From Candidatus Thiodiazotropha sp. LNASS1 (GTDB taxonomy: Bacteria; Pseudomonadota; Gammaproteobacteria; Chromatiales; Chromatiaceae), in assembly GCF_964212655.1 (NCBI RefSeq), contig NZ_OZ156465.1:2108001-2172000 (forward strand): 64,000 nucleotides of DNA, written 5' to 3'. This document shows positions 47,516-56,143 of this stretch, piece by piece; within the stretch, counting starts at the first letter, position 1, and each line of letters starts with the position of its first letter. Position numbers and translations under genes: made by a program. The notes below the pieces were generated by a model. It had not been told where the DNA came from, made no database searches, and worked only from the letters and a program-made list of their open reading frames with translations.

Positions 47516-49162
47516 TCACCTCTGTAGACTTGCTTCATTTTTTTCATTGCGGATCACCAACTCTACCCGGGTACCCTCACCGGGTTCACTCTCGATCGAC
47601 AATTCACCACCGACTCGCCTGGCCCGCTCCTCCATAATAGATAGCCCGATGTGTTCTCCAGGATTTCCCTGCGGCACTGCTCCCTCAAAACCCACACCGT
47701 CATCCTCCACCAGAATCAGATAACTACCCGGACTGCGGCAACGTAACAAGACGCGGATTGTGTGGGCTTTGGCGTGTTTACGAATATTGGCCAACGCTTC
47801 CTGCACAATTCGCAGCGCCTGCATCTCCTGGCTGGTATCCAAATCCGTTTTAAGGCAATCGGGTTGAAAGAAGGCAGGTATGCCTGTCTCCTGATTGAAA
47901 CGCTCTACCAGCTTGCTCAGCGCCGGTACCAACCCCCGTTGGTCAAAGGGAGCCCGGAAGCTGTTGATCAGCTCCCTTAACTCGTCATGGGCCTCATCCA
48001 ACCCATTGTGCATTCTTTGCGCCTCCTGGATTGCCTTCTCGGAGATCGGATTGTTTTGCAACGTTTCCTCCAGCATACGGACCTGAAAGCGCAAGCTGGC
48101 AATGGTTTGCGCCAACGAGTCATGCAGTTCATGGGCCAATGAGGTTCTCTCTTCGACGATCGACAAGCGCCACGCTTCCGAGTCCGAGCGCTGTTTGGCG
48201 ACCGCCATACCAAGATGACTGCCAATGGTGTTCAGGATATCAAGCACGTCCTCCCGGCCGTCGTAGATGCCGGGTTTGTCCACATACAGATGATAGAATC
48301 CAAGTACGTCACCGTGATACCACATAGGCACCGATACACGCTCAACCTCATTCGCCCCGTACATGGTCCGGTTATTTCTGCGGGAGCAGACACGGGCATC
48401 CTGGCTGCAGAGAATATCACCCGGAGACAGTGCGATGCCGCACTGACAGAGTTTTATCGGCAGCATCTCCTGTTCATTGTAGAGCCTTCCCTGTAGGTCG
48501 ATACAGCCGACCTGGCGTACCCGGTCATCCTGCAAAACCAGGTGCACGGTGGCTGAACGGGCGTTTACCATGCGCTTGAAGACACCCATATACTCCAATA
48601 GCAGCTCGTCAAGATTTTCCGACTGATTGATACCCGCCGCCACATCGTACAACACTTGCAGGGAGGTGGTCTTCTGGGCGAGTCGTGCTGTCTGGCGGGC
48701 CACCCGAACCTCCATATCCTCGTAGATATCGGTAAGCTCCTCGCTGAGACTATCGATATCGCGGGCCATGCCGCTGAGCACACCGGTCTGTTCATGACCC
48801 TTGCTGGCAACCGGTTCGCCCTGACAGACCTGATTGACGAATTGTTCCAGCGACGACAGTGGATGCAATAGTTGACTGCGAAGGCGTATCAGCACCAATA
48901 TCAGGGAAAAGAGTGTCAACACTATGCTTAACAACAGTACAACCTGCAATGTGGAACGTCCCTGCTGATAACTGAACATTATCAATACAGTAAACAGGCT
49001 TGCCACGACACTGCCACCCAAAATCGATATGGGCAGGAGCAGGTTACCGGTAAACAGGATTCTCAGGCTTGGCCAGTGCTTCGAATCGATCAAACCCTCG
49101 ATCCAGGTTAATTTATCTTGCGGACGATCATTACCCCCGGCAATGTCAGGGACTTTGTTCAT
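47516..49162 (-). CDS. NarX-like sensor histidine kinase (HisKA_3)
   Basis: Kinase of 548 residues. Two closely spaced helices (about 40-66 and 70-95) leave almost no periplasmic domain, so the nitrate-binding module of NarX is absent. A HAMP-like linker and a GAF-type region follow, with four cysteines, CQC (239, 241) plus 252 and 259, similar to the cysteine cluster of NarX. The DHp box is LAHELHDSLAQT with His347, and the ATPase domain has DDGVGFEG. GAGGAA upstream selects the ATG at 49162. It is paired with the NarL-like gene. Confidence 0.88.
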   Translation of the reverse strand: MNKVPDIAGGNDRPQDKLTWIEGLIDSKHWPSLRILFTGNLLLPISILGGSVVASLFTVLIMFSYQQGRSTLQVVLLLSIVLTLFSLILVLIRLRSQLLHPLSSLEQFVNQVCQGEPVASKGHEQTGVLSGMARDIDSLSEELTDIYEDMEVRVARQTARLAQKTTSLQVLYDVAAGINQSENLDELLLEYMGVFKRMVNARSATVHLVLQDDRVRQVGCIDLQGRLYNEQEMLPIKLCQCGIALSPGDILCSQDARVCSRRNNRTMYGANEVERVSVPMWYHGDVLGFYHLYVDKPGIYDGREDVLDILNTIGSHLGMAVAKQRSDSEAWRLSIVEERTSLAHELHDSLAQTIASLRFQVRMLEETLQNNPISEKAIQEAQRMHNGLDEAHDELRELINSFRAPFDQRGLVPALSKLVERFNQETGIPAFFQPDCLKTDLDTSQEMQALRIVQEALANIRKHAKAHTIRVLLRCRSPGSYLILVEDDGVGFEGAVPQGNPGEHIGLSIMEERARRVGGELSIESEPGEGTRVELVIRNEKNEASLQR

Positions 49163-49221
49163 CGACAGCTGTTCCTCTTCGGCTTGCATAGACAGACTCT
49201 ATCACGAACCCGGAATTACGG

Positions 49222-50367
49222 TCAGTTTGACCCGCGGGTTTGGCTCATCACCTCTTCCAATCTGACCACACGCCAGGCAAACAGTGCTTCACCCAGTGCC
49301 TGCCCCTCCAGTCCGGAAAGGACCAGTTCCTCAGGCATAGGTGAACCCAGGAGTTCAGCCGAATATTCCAATTTGGGTAACAGACTTTCCACCTGCTGCG
49401 GCCACAAACCGTGCGATGCCGCAACAAAGCGGCGAAAACGCACGGGTTGTCGCTTTGGATTGAGGATCGCCACGAATCGGAGTATTTGCTCGGCTTGTTC
49501 CGCTTCCTGGGAGAGCCGATGGAATCGCAACAAGTCATGCAGTAATTGCCGATCCGCCTTTTCGATGCGCAGTTGCCGCATCCATTGATCCGGCTGCGCG
49601 AGGCGCGAGGCGGTATCGAACAATGCCACGCCACACCGAACTACGGGATCTTCGCTCTCATTTGCAACCCGCTTCAGTGGCGCCGTAAATTCGTCCCTTG
49701 TCTTTTCTCCATGGCCACCTGAAACCATCCCTTCTGCCAGCTCTGGAAGCAACCGTTGCAGCGCTCCACAACGATGCAGGACTTCAAAAAAGCGCCAGGG
49801 TTGCGGGGTTGAGAATGCACCCTTCATCTCCCGCCAAATGCGTTCCGCATTCAAGCTCAGCAGGTCATCTGAAAGCGCCATCTTTTTCATCAGGGCATGG
49901 GTTCCGTGCGCCACCCGAAACCCCCAACAACCCAACTTGGCGGCGAATCGCGCAATCCGCAGCAGACGTACCGGATCCTCGGTAAATGCGTTTGTAATAT
50001 GACGTAGCACGCCACTGTCGAGATCATCACGCCCGCCGCAGATATCGATCAAGCCTCCACCCTCAGTCATCGCCATGGCATTGATGGTCAGATCTCTTCG
50101 CAGCAGGTCCTGTTCAAGCGTGATATGCGGGCCATATTCGACCTGAAAACCTTTATAACCCGTCGCCGTCTTCACCTCGGTGCGTGCCAAGGCATACTCC
50201 TCACCGGTTTCGGGATGCAGGAACACAGGAAACTCACTGTCGGCACGCCGAAAACCGGCGTCCAGCATCTCATCAGGGGTTGATCCGACCACGACCCAGT
50301 CACGCTCAGTGACCACCAGATCCAATAGCTGGTCACGCACCGCACCACCGACCAGGTAGATCTTCAT
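49222..50367 (-). CDS. cca: CCA tRNA nucleotidyltransferase
   Basis: Adds or repairs the 3' CCA of tRNA. The 381-residue protein starts MKIYLVGGAVRDQLL, with the catalytic region containing DWVVVGSTPDEM and RRDLTINAMAM, followed by the head and neck helices. It has no long C-terminal HD domain beyond about residue 365, so it may lack the phosphatase activity of E. coli Cca. It precedes the kinase gene on the same strand. Confidence 0.95.
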   Translation of the reverse strand: MKIYLVGGAVRDQLLDLVVTERDWVVVGSTPDEMLDAGFRRADSEFPVFLHPETGEEYALARTEVKTATGYKGFQVEYGPHITLEQDLLRRDLTINAMAMTEGGGLIDICGGRDDLDSGVLRHITNAFTEDPVRLLRIARFAAKLGCWGFRVAHGTHALMKKMALSDDLLSLNAERIWREMKGAFSTPQPWRFFEVLHRCGALQRLLPELAEGMVSGGHGEKTRDEFTAPLKRVANESEDPVVRCGVALFDTASRLAQPDQWMRQLRIEKADRQLLHDLLRFHRLSQEAEQAEQILRFVAILNPKRQPVRFRRFVAASHGLWPQQVESLLPKLEYSAELLGSPMPEELVLSGLEGQALGEALFAWRVVRLEEVMSQTRGSN

Positions 50368-50476
50368 TCATGCCACCCGTGGATATAGCCTTCCCCGGAC
50401 TGGAAAGACATCACACCGACCGGCGCCCGCATCCACGGTGTGCGGTTGTGGACACCATATTGGTAGTGAAGCTTTA

Positions 50477-52300
50477 TCACGTTACTGAATCCGTGGTTGT
50501 TATCATTTCCAACGCCTGTCTCTCTTTTTGCTGCAGCTGCCACATCTGATGATAGAGACCGCCCATCCCGAGTAATTCATGGTGCTTGCCCTGCTCCATG
50601 ATGCGCCCCCCCTCCATGACCAGAATACGGTCGGCATCCACCACCGTGGAGAGGCGATGGGCAATCACCAGGGTTGTATGGTGCTTCGCCACCTCTCCTA
50701 GTGTCTCCTGAATCGCCTGCTCTGTCTTGGTATCAAGCGAAGAGGTCGCTTCATCGAAAACCAGAATGCGCGGTCGTTTAAGCATCGCACGCGCGATGGC
50801 AACCCGCTGCTTTTCACCGCCCGACAGTTTCAGTCCGCGCTCACCCACAACCGTCCGGTAGCCGTCCGGCAACAGCTCTATGAATTCAGCGATGTGCGCT
50901 ATGCGTGCAGCTTCTTCGATATCTTCATGACTGGCATCCGGCCGGCCATAGGCAAGATTATAGAGAATCGTATCATTGAAGAGCACTGTATCCTGCGGCA
51001 CGATGCCAATCGCTGAACGCAGACTGCTGCGGGTGACATGTCGAATATCCTGTCCATCGATCTTGATGCGTCCGTCGGTAACGTCATAAAACCGGAACAG
51101 GAGTCGAGACAGAGTGGATTTACCGGCCCCGCTATGGCCCACCACGGCCAGCTTCTCACCGGCAGCTATCGTGAAATCGACTTTATGCAGAATCTCCCTT
51201 TCCGGTTGATAGTGGAAATCGACCTGTTCGAACCTGACTTCCCCAGCAACCAGTTGCAACTGTTTGGCGTCCTTCGCATCGGTTATCTCCGCCTGCTCCT
51301 CGAGCAGTTTGAAGATGAGGTCCATATCGGCAAGCGAGTACTTGATCTGACGGTAGACCATGCCTAGAAAGTTAAGCGGTATAAACAGTTGCAACATAAA
51401 CGCATTCACCAGCACCAGATCTCCGATCGACATACTCCCCTTCACTACGCTGTTGGCGGCTAACAGCATAATGAAAGTTACCCCGATGGCGGTGATCCCA
51501 CCCTGACCGAAATTCAACAGAGACATTGAGGTCTGGCTCTTTACTGCGTTGTCCTCCCATTGTGAAAGCGTTTCATCGAAGCGCCGCAACTCCAACGGTT
51601 CGTTGCCGAAATATTTAACTGTCTCGTAGTTGATAAGGCTGTCGAAGGCTTGATTGTTGGCCTGTGAGTCCAGGCGGTTCATGGTATGCCTAAACTCCAT
51701 ACGCCACTCGGTAATCGCCAGGGTAAAGGCGACGTAGACAGCGACTGTGCCAAAGGTGATGAGGGTGAAAATGACCTCATACTGGCTAAGCATGATCACT
51801 GCCACCAGGCCGAATTCGACTACCATGGGGATGATGCTGAACACCAGATAGTTAAATATCGTGCTAACAGAGCGCGTACCCCTCTCCAGATCGCGACTGA
51901 TCGCACCTGTCTGACGCTGCAGATGAAACCGCAACGACAGTTCATGCAGGTGGGCAAGCACGCGGTTGGAGAGATTACGCATCGCTCGATATCGCACGCG
52001 CGCAAAGATGGCATCCCTCAACTCGTTGAACAACGAGCTGCTGAGACGTAGCGCCCCATAGCCAAGCAGGAAAAAAAGCGGCAGTACCAACAGGGTTTCA
52101 TCACCCTTATCCAGGGCGTCGACTATCTCTTTCAACACCAGCGGGATACCCACATTGGCCAGCTTAGCCAGCACCAGACATCCCAAGGCAAGCAGGGCCC
52201 GTCCACGGTACTCCCATAAAAATGGCAGCATGTTACGAAGATTGTGGTAGTCACGCCGGTCTTTGTGGACCTGAGGTTGGCTTTTGGATGAGTGGACCAT
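50477..52300 (-). CDS. ABC exporter of the Atm1/heavy-metal type
   Basis: Half-transporter of about 607 residues with a six-helix membrane domain (about 35-320) and a nucleotide-binding domain. It has Walker A GHSGAGKST, signature LSGGEKQRVAIARAML, Walker B ILVFDEATSSLD and the H-loop AHRLSTV. The Atm1 type exports glutathione-linked sulfur or metal species in bacteria. The N-terminal ATG at 52300 is preferred, although a GTG at 52369 is in frame and neither has a strong ribosome site. Confidence 0.88.
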   Translation of the reverse strand: MVHSSKSQPQVHKDRRDYHNLRNMLPFLWEYRGRALLALGCLVLAKLANVGIPLVLKEIVDALDKGDETLLVLPLFFLLGYGALRLSSSLFNELRDAIFARVRYRAMRNLSNRVLAHLHELSLRFHLQRQTGAISRDLERGTRSVSTIFNYLVFSIIPMVVEFGLVAVIMLSQYEVIFTLITFGTVAVYVAFTLAITEWRMEFRHTMNRLDSQANNQAFDSLINYETVKYFGNEPLELRRFDETLSQWEDNAVKSQTSMSLLNFGQGGITAIGVTFIMLLAANSVVKGSMSIGDLVLVNAFMLQLFIPLNFLGMVYRQIKYSLADMDLIFKLLEEQAEITDAKDAKQLQLVAGEVRFEQVDFHYQPEREILHKVDFTIAAGEKLAVVGHSGAGKSTLSRLLFRFYDVTDGRIKIDGQDIRHVTRSSLRSAIGIVPQDTVLFNDTILYNLAYGRPDASHEDIEEAARIAHIAEFIELLPDGYRTVVGERGLKLSGGEKQRVAIARAMLKRPRILVFDEATSSLDTKTEQAIQETLGEVAKHHTTLVIAHRLSTVVDADRILVMEGGRIMEQGKHHELLGMGGLYHQMWQLQQKERQALEMITTTDSVT

Positions 52301-52518
52301 GCTAATATTGGAAAGAGAGTGGATTGGAAGCGGAATTTTATCGAAATTAGTGCCAGTATGCGCTTTCACCTGCTGTTTTTCTGGTTTTAAGTCCTTTCAC
52401 GCCATTTAAAATCGATTAAAATCAGCGCCAACAGGAGCGATTGATAGCAACCAAAGCGCCGTTTAATACACGAGGGTCAGCCTGGCAACCCCAAAACAGA
52501 TACAGTTAGTGATTATCG

Positions 52519-52875
52519 ATGAGTGAAGATTGCAGTTACAACGAACTTTACCCCCTACAGGTACTGGATGACAGCATGGAACCGGAATTTCCCGAAAAAT
52601 GCATTATCGTTATCGAGCCTTCCGAAGTTTGCGCTACCGGTGCTTTCGTTGTGGCTGAAGCCCAAGGCGAGCGCTGGTTCCGACAATACATATCCGAGGG
52701 GGAGTCAGCTAAAAGATTGGTTGCACTGAAATCGGGTTATCCCGACATACCTCTCAAAGATGGCGAGTTTAAGATCATCGGTGTAATCGTGCAGCGTAAC
52801 GTCGGACGCAAAGTCAAACACTACCACCCCTACGTACCCAACGGCATACCGCCTAAGCCGGTCGGTCTGGCCTGA
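52519..52875 (+). CDS. Free-standing S24/LexA-like domain lacking the catalytic lysine
   Basis: Protein of 118 residues consisting only of an S24-type beta domain. The nucleophile motif VLDDSMEPEF has Ser19, where LexA and UmuD have their active serine. The residue 36-37 positions later, where the general-base lysine is expected (ERWFRQY), is Arg55 or Gln56; no lysine is there. There is no DNA-binding domain. It may be an inactive binding domain or use Lys71. The RND adaptor follows 14 bases later on the same strand. Confidence 0.7.
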   Translation: MSEDCSYNELYPLQVLDDSMEPEFPEKCIIVIEPSEVCATGAFVVAEAQGERWFRQYISEGESAKRLVALKSGYPDIPLKDGEFKIIGVIVQRNVGRKVKHYHPYVPNGIPPKPVGLA

Positions 52876-52889
52876 ACAGCGATTCGCTG

Positions 52890-53948
52890 ATGAGGACCAT
52901 ACCCCATTACCTGAGCGTACCCGGCATCGCGCTCCTATCAATCCTGCTGGTTGGTTGTTCGCAGTCATCAACCGAGAGTGCGCATGGCAAACAAGTCAAG
53001 GATGAAGATAAGACACATCTGGTAGCCATCGAAGTTGTCGAGCTTCGGGCATTGGGCCCCGTCCATGAACGAAACGGTACGCTGAAACCCCGTCAGACTG
53101 TTCGAATATTCAACCAGGAAGAGGGCAGAATAACCAAACTGCCATTTTTTGAAGGCGACAGTGTGGCTGGGGGTGAGACCATCGTCACGCTGGATGAGGA
53201 GCTGCTTAACTCGGAATTGGAGAAGGCGGTGGCCACCGCAAAACAGATGCGGTTAAACCTCAAACGCCAGGAGGAATTGGCGAAACGGCTGGCGGTATCC
53301 CAGGACGAGCTGGCGCAGGCACAGACAGATCTCAGCGTAGCCGAAGCGGAGAAAAGGGTGTTGCAGACAAGACTGGGATACACGCGTATCAGCGCTCCCT
53401 TCGCCGGCGTTGTCAGCGAACGCCTGGTGGAGCCCGGGGATGTGGTTCCTCGCCACACCCACCTGATGACTATCATTAATCCCGAGAGCCTGATCATCAG
53501 GATCCTGGTCTCTGACTTGTTGCTGCCCCAGTTGAATAGCGATGATCCGGTCACTGTACGGATAGATGGCCTTGGCGAACAACCCTTCAGCGGCAGGATT
53601 CACCGGATCTATCCTGAACTCGATGAAAAGACACGCATGGGAACAATTGAGGTTGTTCTTGAACCGATCCCGAACGGTGCCCGTTCAGGTCAACTCTGTC
53701 GGGTCATGCTGCAAACCGCGACACGGGACCGAATCACTGTCCCTTTCAATGCACTGCAACGCGATACCGAGGGAGAGTTTGTCTTCAGGCTCGATGAGCG
53801 GCAGCAGGCACAGCGGGCACCGATAAAGAGCGGCATGCGGATTGCCGACAGGATTGAAATCGTACAGGGTTTGGAGACCGGCAACCGGATTGTCACCAAA
53901 GGATTCCTGGAGCTCGAACCAGGCATGAAGGTAGAACCCGTAAATTGA
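52890..53948 (+). CDS. RND membrane-fusion (periplasmic adaptor) lipoprotein
   Basis: Adaptor of 352 residues. The signal peptide ends in lipobox LVGC, so it is anchored to the inner membrane. A lipoyl-like half, a coiled-coil hairpin (about 100-160, rich in Glu, Ala, Lys and Gln), a second lipoyl half and beta-barrel (LVEPGDVVPRHTHLMTI) and a C-terminal domain follow. No RND permease or TolC gene is adjacent; the two permeases in the window are 3.5 and 44 kb away on the other strand. It follows the S24 gene closely. Confidence 0.88.
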   Translation: MRTIPHYLSVPGIALLSILLVGCSQSSTESAHGKQVKDEDKTHLVAIEVVELRALGPVHERNGTLKPRQTVRIFNQEEGRITKLPFFEGDSVAGGETIVTLDEELLNSELEKAVATAKQMRLNLKRQEELAKRLAVSQDELAQAQTDLSVAEAEKRVLQTRLGYTRISAPFAGVVSERLVEPGDVVPRHTHLMTIINPESLIIRILVSDLLLPQLNSDDPVTVRIDGLGEQPFSGRIHRIYPELDEKTRMGTIEVVLEPIPNGARSGQLCRVMLQTATRDRITVPFNALQRDTEGEFVFRLDERQQAQRAPIKSGMRIADRIEIVQGLETGNRIVTKGFLELEPGMKVEPVN

Positions 53949-54115
53949 CCGGTTGCACGATATCCCCAGGCAACCAGGCGCAATACTTCCAGCAAAACAT
54001 TTCCTATACTAATAGAAAAGCCGGACTCTCACACATGATTACACGTGTTGGGGGGTCGGCCATAAACGTTAAATTCAATAAATAGACCAATCGCCATTAA
54101 CAAGCGCAATACCGC

Positions 54116-54143
54116 TTTGGAATGGTTATATCTGGCATACAAT
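54116..54143 (+). promoter_or_regulatory. Sigma70-like promoter before the HMA-like gene
   Basis: TTTGGA at 54116-54121, a 16-base spacer, and TACAAT at 54138-54143. The start codon is 31 bases later with AGGGAGAAATC as ribosome site. The -35 element is imperfect. Confidence 0.4.
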
Positions 54144-54173
54144 ATTCAAGCACGGATATGAGAGGGAGAAATC

Positions 54174-54407
54174 ATGAATATCGATCTCGCGGATGTCACT
54201 CTACACGTGGATGAAACGCTGGATAGCGACGGCCTCGCTCAACTGGAGGACGCATTTCGCGTGCGGGACGGCGTCGTCTCGGTTCATAACGACCCCAAGC
54301 GACCGCATCTGTTTGTGATCGAGTACAACCCTGAACGGGTAAACAGTCAAGACCTGTTGGCTATAACCCACTTTCAAGGACTGCATGCCGAATTGATCGG
54401 TCTCTGA
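54174..54407 (+). CDS. HMA-like small protein without CxxC
   Basis: Protein of 77 residues with the pattern of a heavy-metal-associated ferredoxin fold. It runs beta DVTLHVD, helix LAQLEDAFR, beta VVSVHND and beta LFVIEYNPE, then helix DLLAITHF and beta HAELIGL. The metal-binding CxxC of true HMA domains is absent, so metal transfer is unlikely. It may be a binding or dimerisation module. A good ribosome site precedes the ATG. It stands alone. Confidence 0.65.
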   Translation: MNIDLADVTLHVDETLDSDGLAQLEDAFRVRDGVVSVHNDPKRPHLFVIEYNPERVNSQDLLAITHFQGLHAELIGL

Positions 54408-54847
54408 CAGGCGCAGTTGATCTCGAATCTATCACCCCTCCAGGCGCGCTGCATGGAAAGGGTCCACCATTCCCGGCGCCACGCGCCTGGCGGATAATGG
54501 CTGCTCATCACACAGAAATCATCGAATAATATGGGACACAGCACTAGAGATGATTTCCGATAAGCCCCCTCTGCCCGGAACACAACCCTTCACGTTTTCC
54601 ACGCATGGCGTCAACCGGGGAATTTTTGTCGGATTCTACCCCTGCAGACCATAATTTTGCCGGATCCATAATGGGCTTGGAGATTGTAAATCCCCTAACC
54701 GACTATGTTGTTTGAAAAGGATGCGGGAATGTAAATTCCGACTTGGCTCGGAATCACGTATATTCTCAGCCAAAGAGAAAAAAAGAAAGATCTGTCAGCC
54801 CTTACCGGTGATATGTAGAAACTTAAAAAACATTCGGAGTTTAAGGA
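54408..54847. other. Intergenic region, about 440 bp, no gene recognised
   Basis: Lies between the HMA-like gene and the SQR-like gene. Contains hairpin-like words around 54720-54760 (GGGAATGTAAATTCC and TCGGAATC with partial dyads). The right end is AT-rich with GGAG before the next ATG. No frame of protein character is seen. Confidence 0.5.
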
Positions 54848-55975
54848 ATGCAAAGAGTAACCATAGTTGGCAGCGGTTTTGCGGCACTGACCGCTATCAA
54901 GACCATTCGGTCCAAGAATAAGTCGATTGAGATAAACGTCGTCAGTCCCAAAGCGGAATTTCACTACCTTCCAGGTTCGATCTGGATTCCATCAGGTATA
55001 CGCGAACCCGATGATCTCATCATTCCTCTGGGGCCTTTTTTTAGACGCATGCGGGTTGAACACCATCTTGCCGAAGCCACCGGACTCAGTGGTGATGGCA
55101 GGATCCTGCAAACCACTGATGGTGAAGTTGAGAACGATGGTCTGATCATCGCTTCGGGAGGCCGCTTCATAAAAAAACTGCCTGGGATCGAAAACGCCAT
55201 AACACCTTGTGAAGGCATCGCAGCTACAATGCAAATCCGTGATCGCCTCAGAGAGTTGGATAGCGGTGTCATTGCCATAGGATTTTCCGGTAATCCCAAA
55301 GAGCCAAGTGCAATGCGTGGCGGGCCGATGTTCGAATTCCTGTTTGGCATCGATCGTCAATTGAGGCTCGAAAAACGGCGTGACAGGTTCAAACTCATAT
55401 TTTTCACACCAGCGGAAAAACCTGGCCAACGGCTGGGTCCCAAGGCTGTTAGCGGATTGATCCAGGAGATGCAAAAACGAGACATCAAAACCCATCTCGG
55501 ACATAAAATGGTGGAATTCACGGCAACAAGCGTTGTTACTGAGGGAGGCAGCTTCGATGCCGACCTGATTCTCTTTATGCCTGGCATGACCGGTAACCAG
55601 TGGTTCGACAATACTGAATTACCACGATCATCCGGGGGTCTGATCAAGGCCGATGCCAATTGCCGGGTCGAAGGCATGTCCAGCGTCTATGTTGCGGGTG
55701 ACTCAGGCAGCTTCCCGGGCCCGGAGTGGATGCCCAAACAGGCCCATATGGCTGATCTTCAGGCTACAGCGGCAGCCAAAAACCTGCTCGCTGAATTCAA
55801 GGGCGAAACGCCAAGCGAGACCTTTAAAGTGGAACTGGTATGTATTGTAGACAGCCAAACCAGTGGAATGCTCGTGGCACGAACCGAAAATAAAAACATC
55901 GTGATGCCGAATATGACAATCTTTCATTGGCTGAAGCGACTGTTCGAATGGTGGTACTTACGCCAATATCGCTAG
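54848..55975 (+). CDS. SQR-like FAD/NAD-binding oxidoreductase
   Basis: Flavoprotein of 375 residues in the sulfide:quinone oxidoreductase / flavocytochrome c superfamily. The N-terminal FAD motif is VTIVGSGFAALTAIKTI, and a second motif LFMPGMTGN and YVAGDSGS bind FAD. It keeps Cys121 and Cys332, which correspond to two of the three SQR cysteines. The middle one is missing, since GFSGNPKEPSAMRGGP replaces it. The C-terminus has WLKRLFEWWYLRQYR, an aromatic-basic tail suited to membrane contact. Substrate (sulfide or polysulfide) is uncertain. Confidence 0.75.
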   Translation: MQRVTIVGSGFAALTAIKTIRSKNKSIEINVVSPKAEFHYLPGSIWIPSGIREPDDLIIPLGPFFRRMRVEHHLAEATGLSGDGRILQTTDGEVENDGLIIASGGRFIKKLPGIENAITPCEGIAATMQIRDRLRELDSGVIAIGFSGNPKEPSAMRGGPMFEFLFGIDRQLRLEKRRDRFKLIFFTPAEKPGQRLGPKAVSGLIQEMQKRDIKTHLGHKMVEFTATSVVTEGGSFDADLILFMPGMTGNQWFDNTELPRSSGGLIKADANCRVEGMSSVYVAGDSGSFPGPEWMPKQAHMADLQATAAAKNLLAEFKGETPSETFKVELVCIVDSQTSGMLVARTENKNIVMPNMTIFHWLKRLFEWWYLRQYR

Positions 55976-56143
55976 CCATACATTGTGTCCGACACTTCAA
56001 TGAGGGCGATAACCATAAATTCAGCAGGGAAATATATGGCACGGTTTGTATACTAAATCATGCAACAGGCATGGAAACCGTGTTATGACTGCAGGATATG
56101 GCAGGGAGATGTTTGTTCAGGTTGACAAGGAATCAATGGAGTT

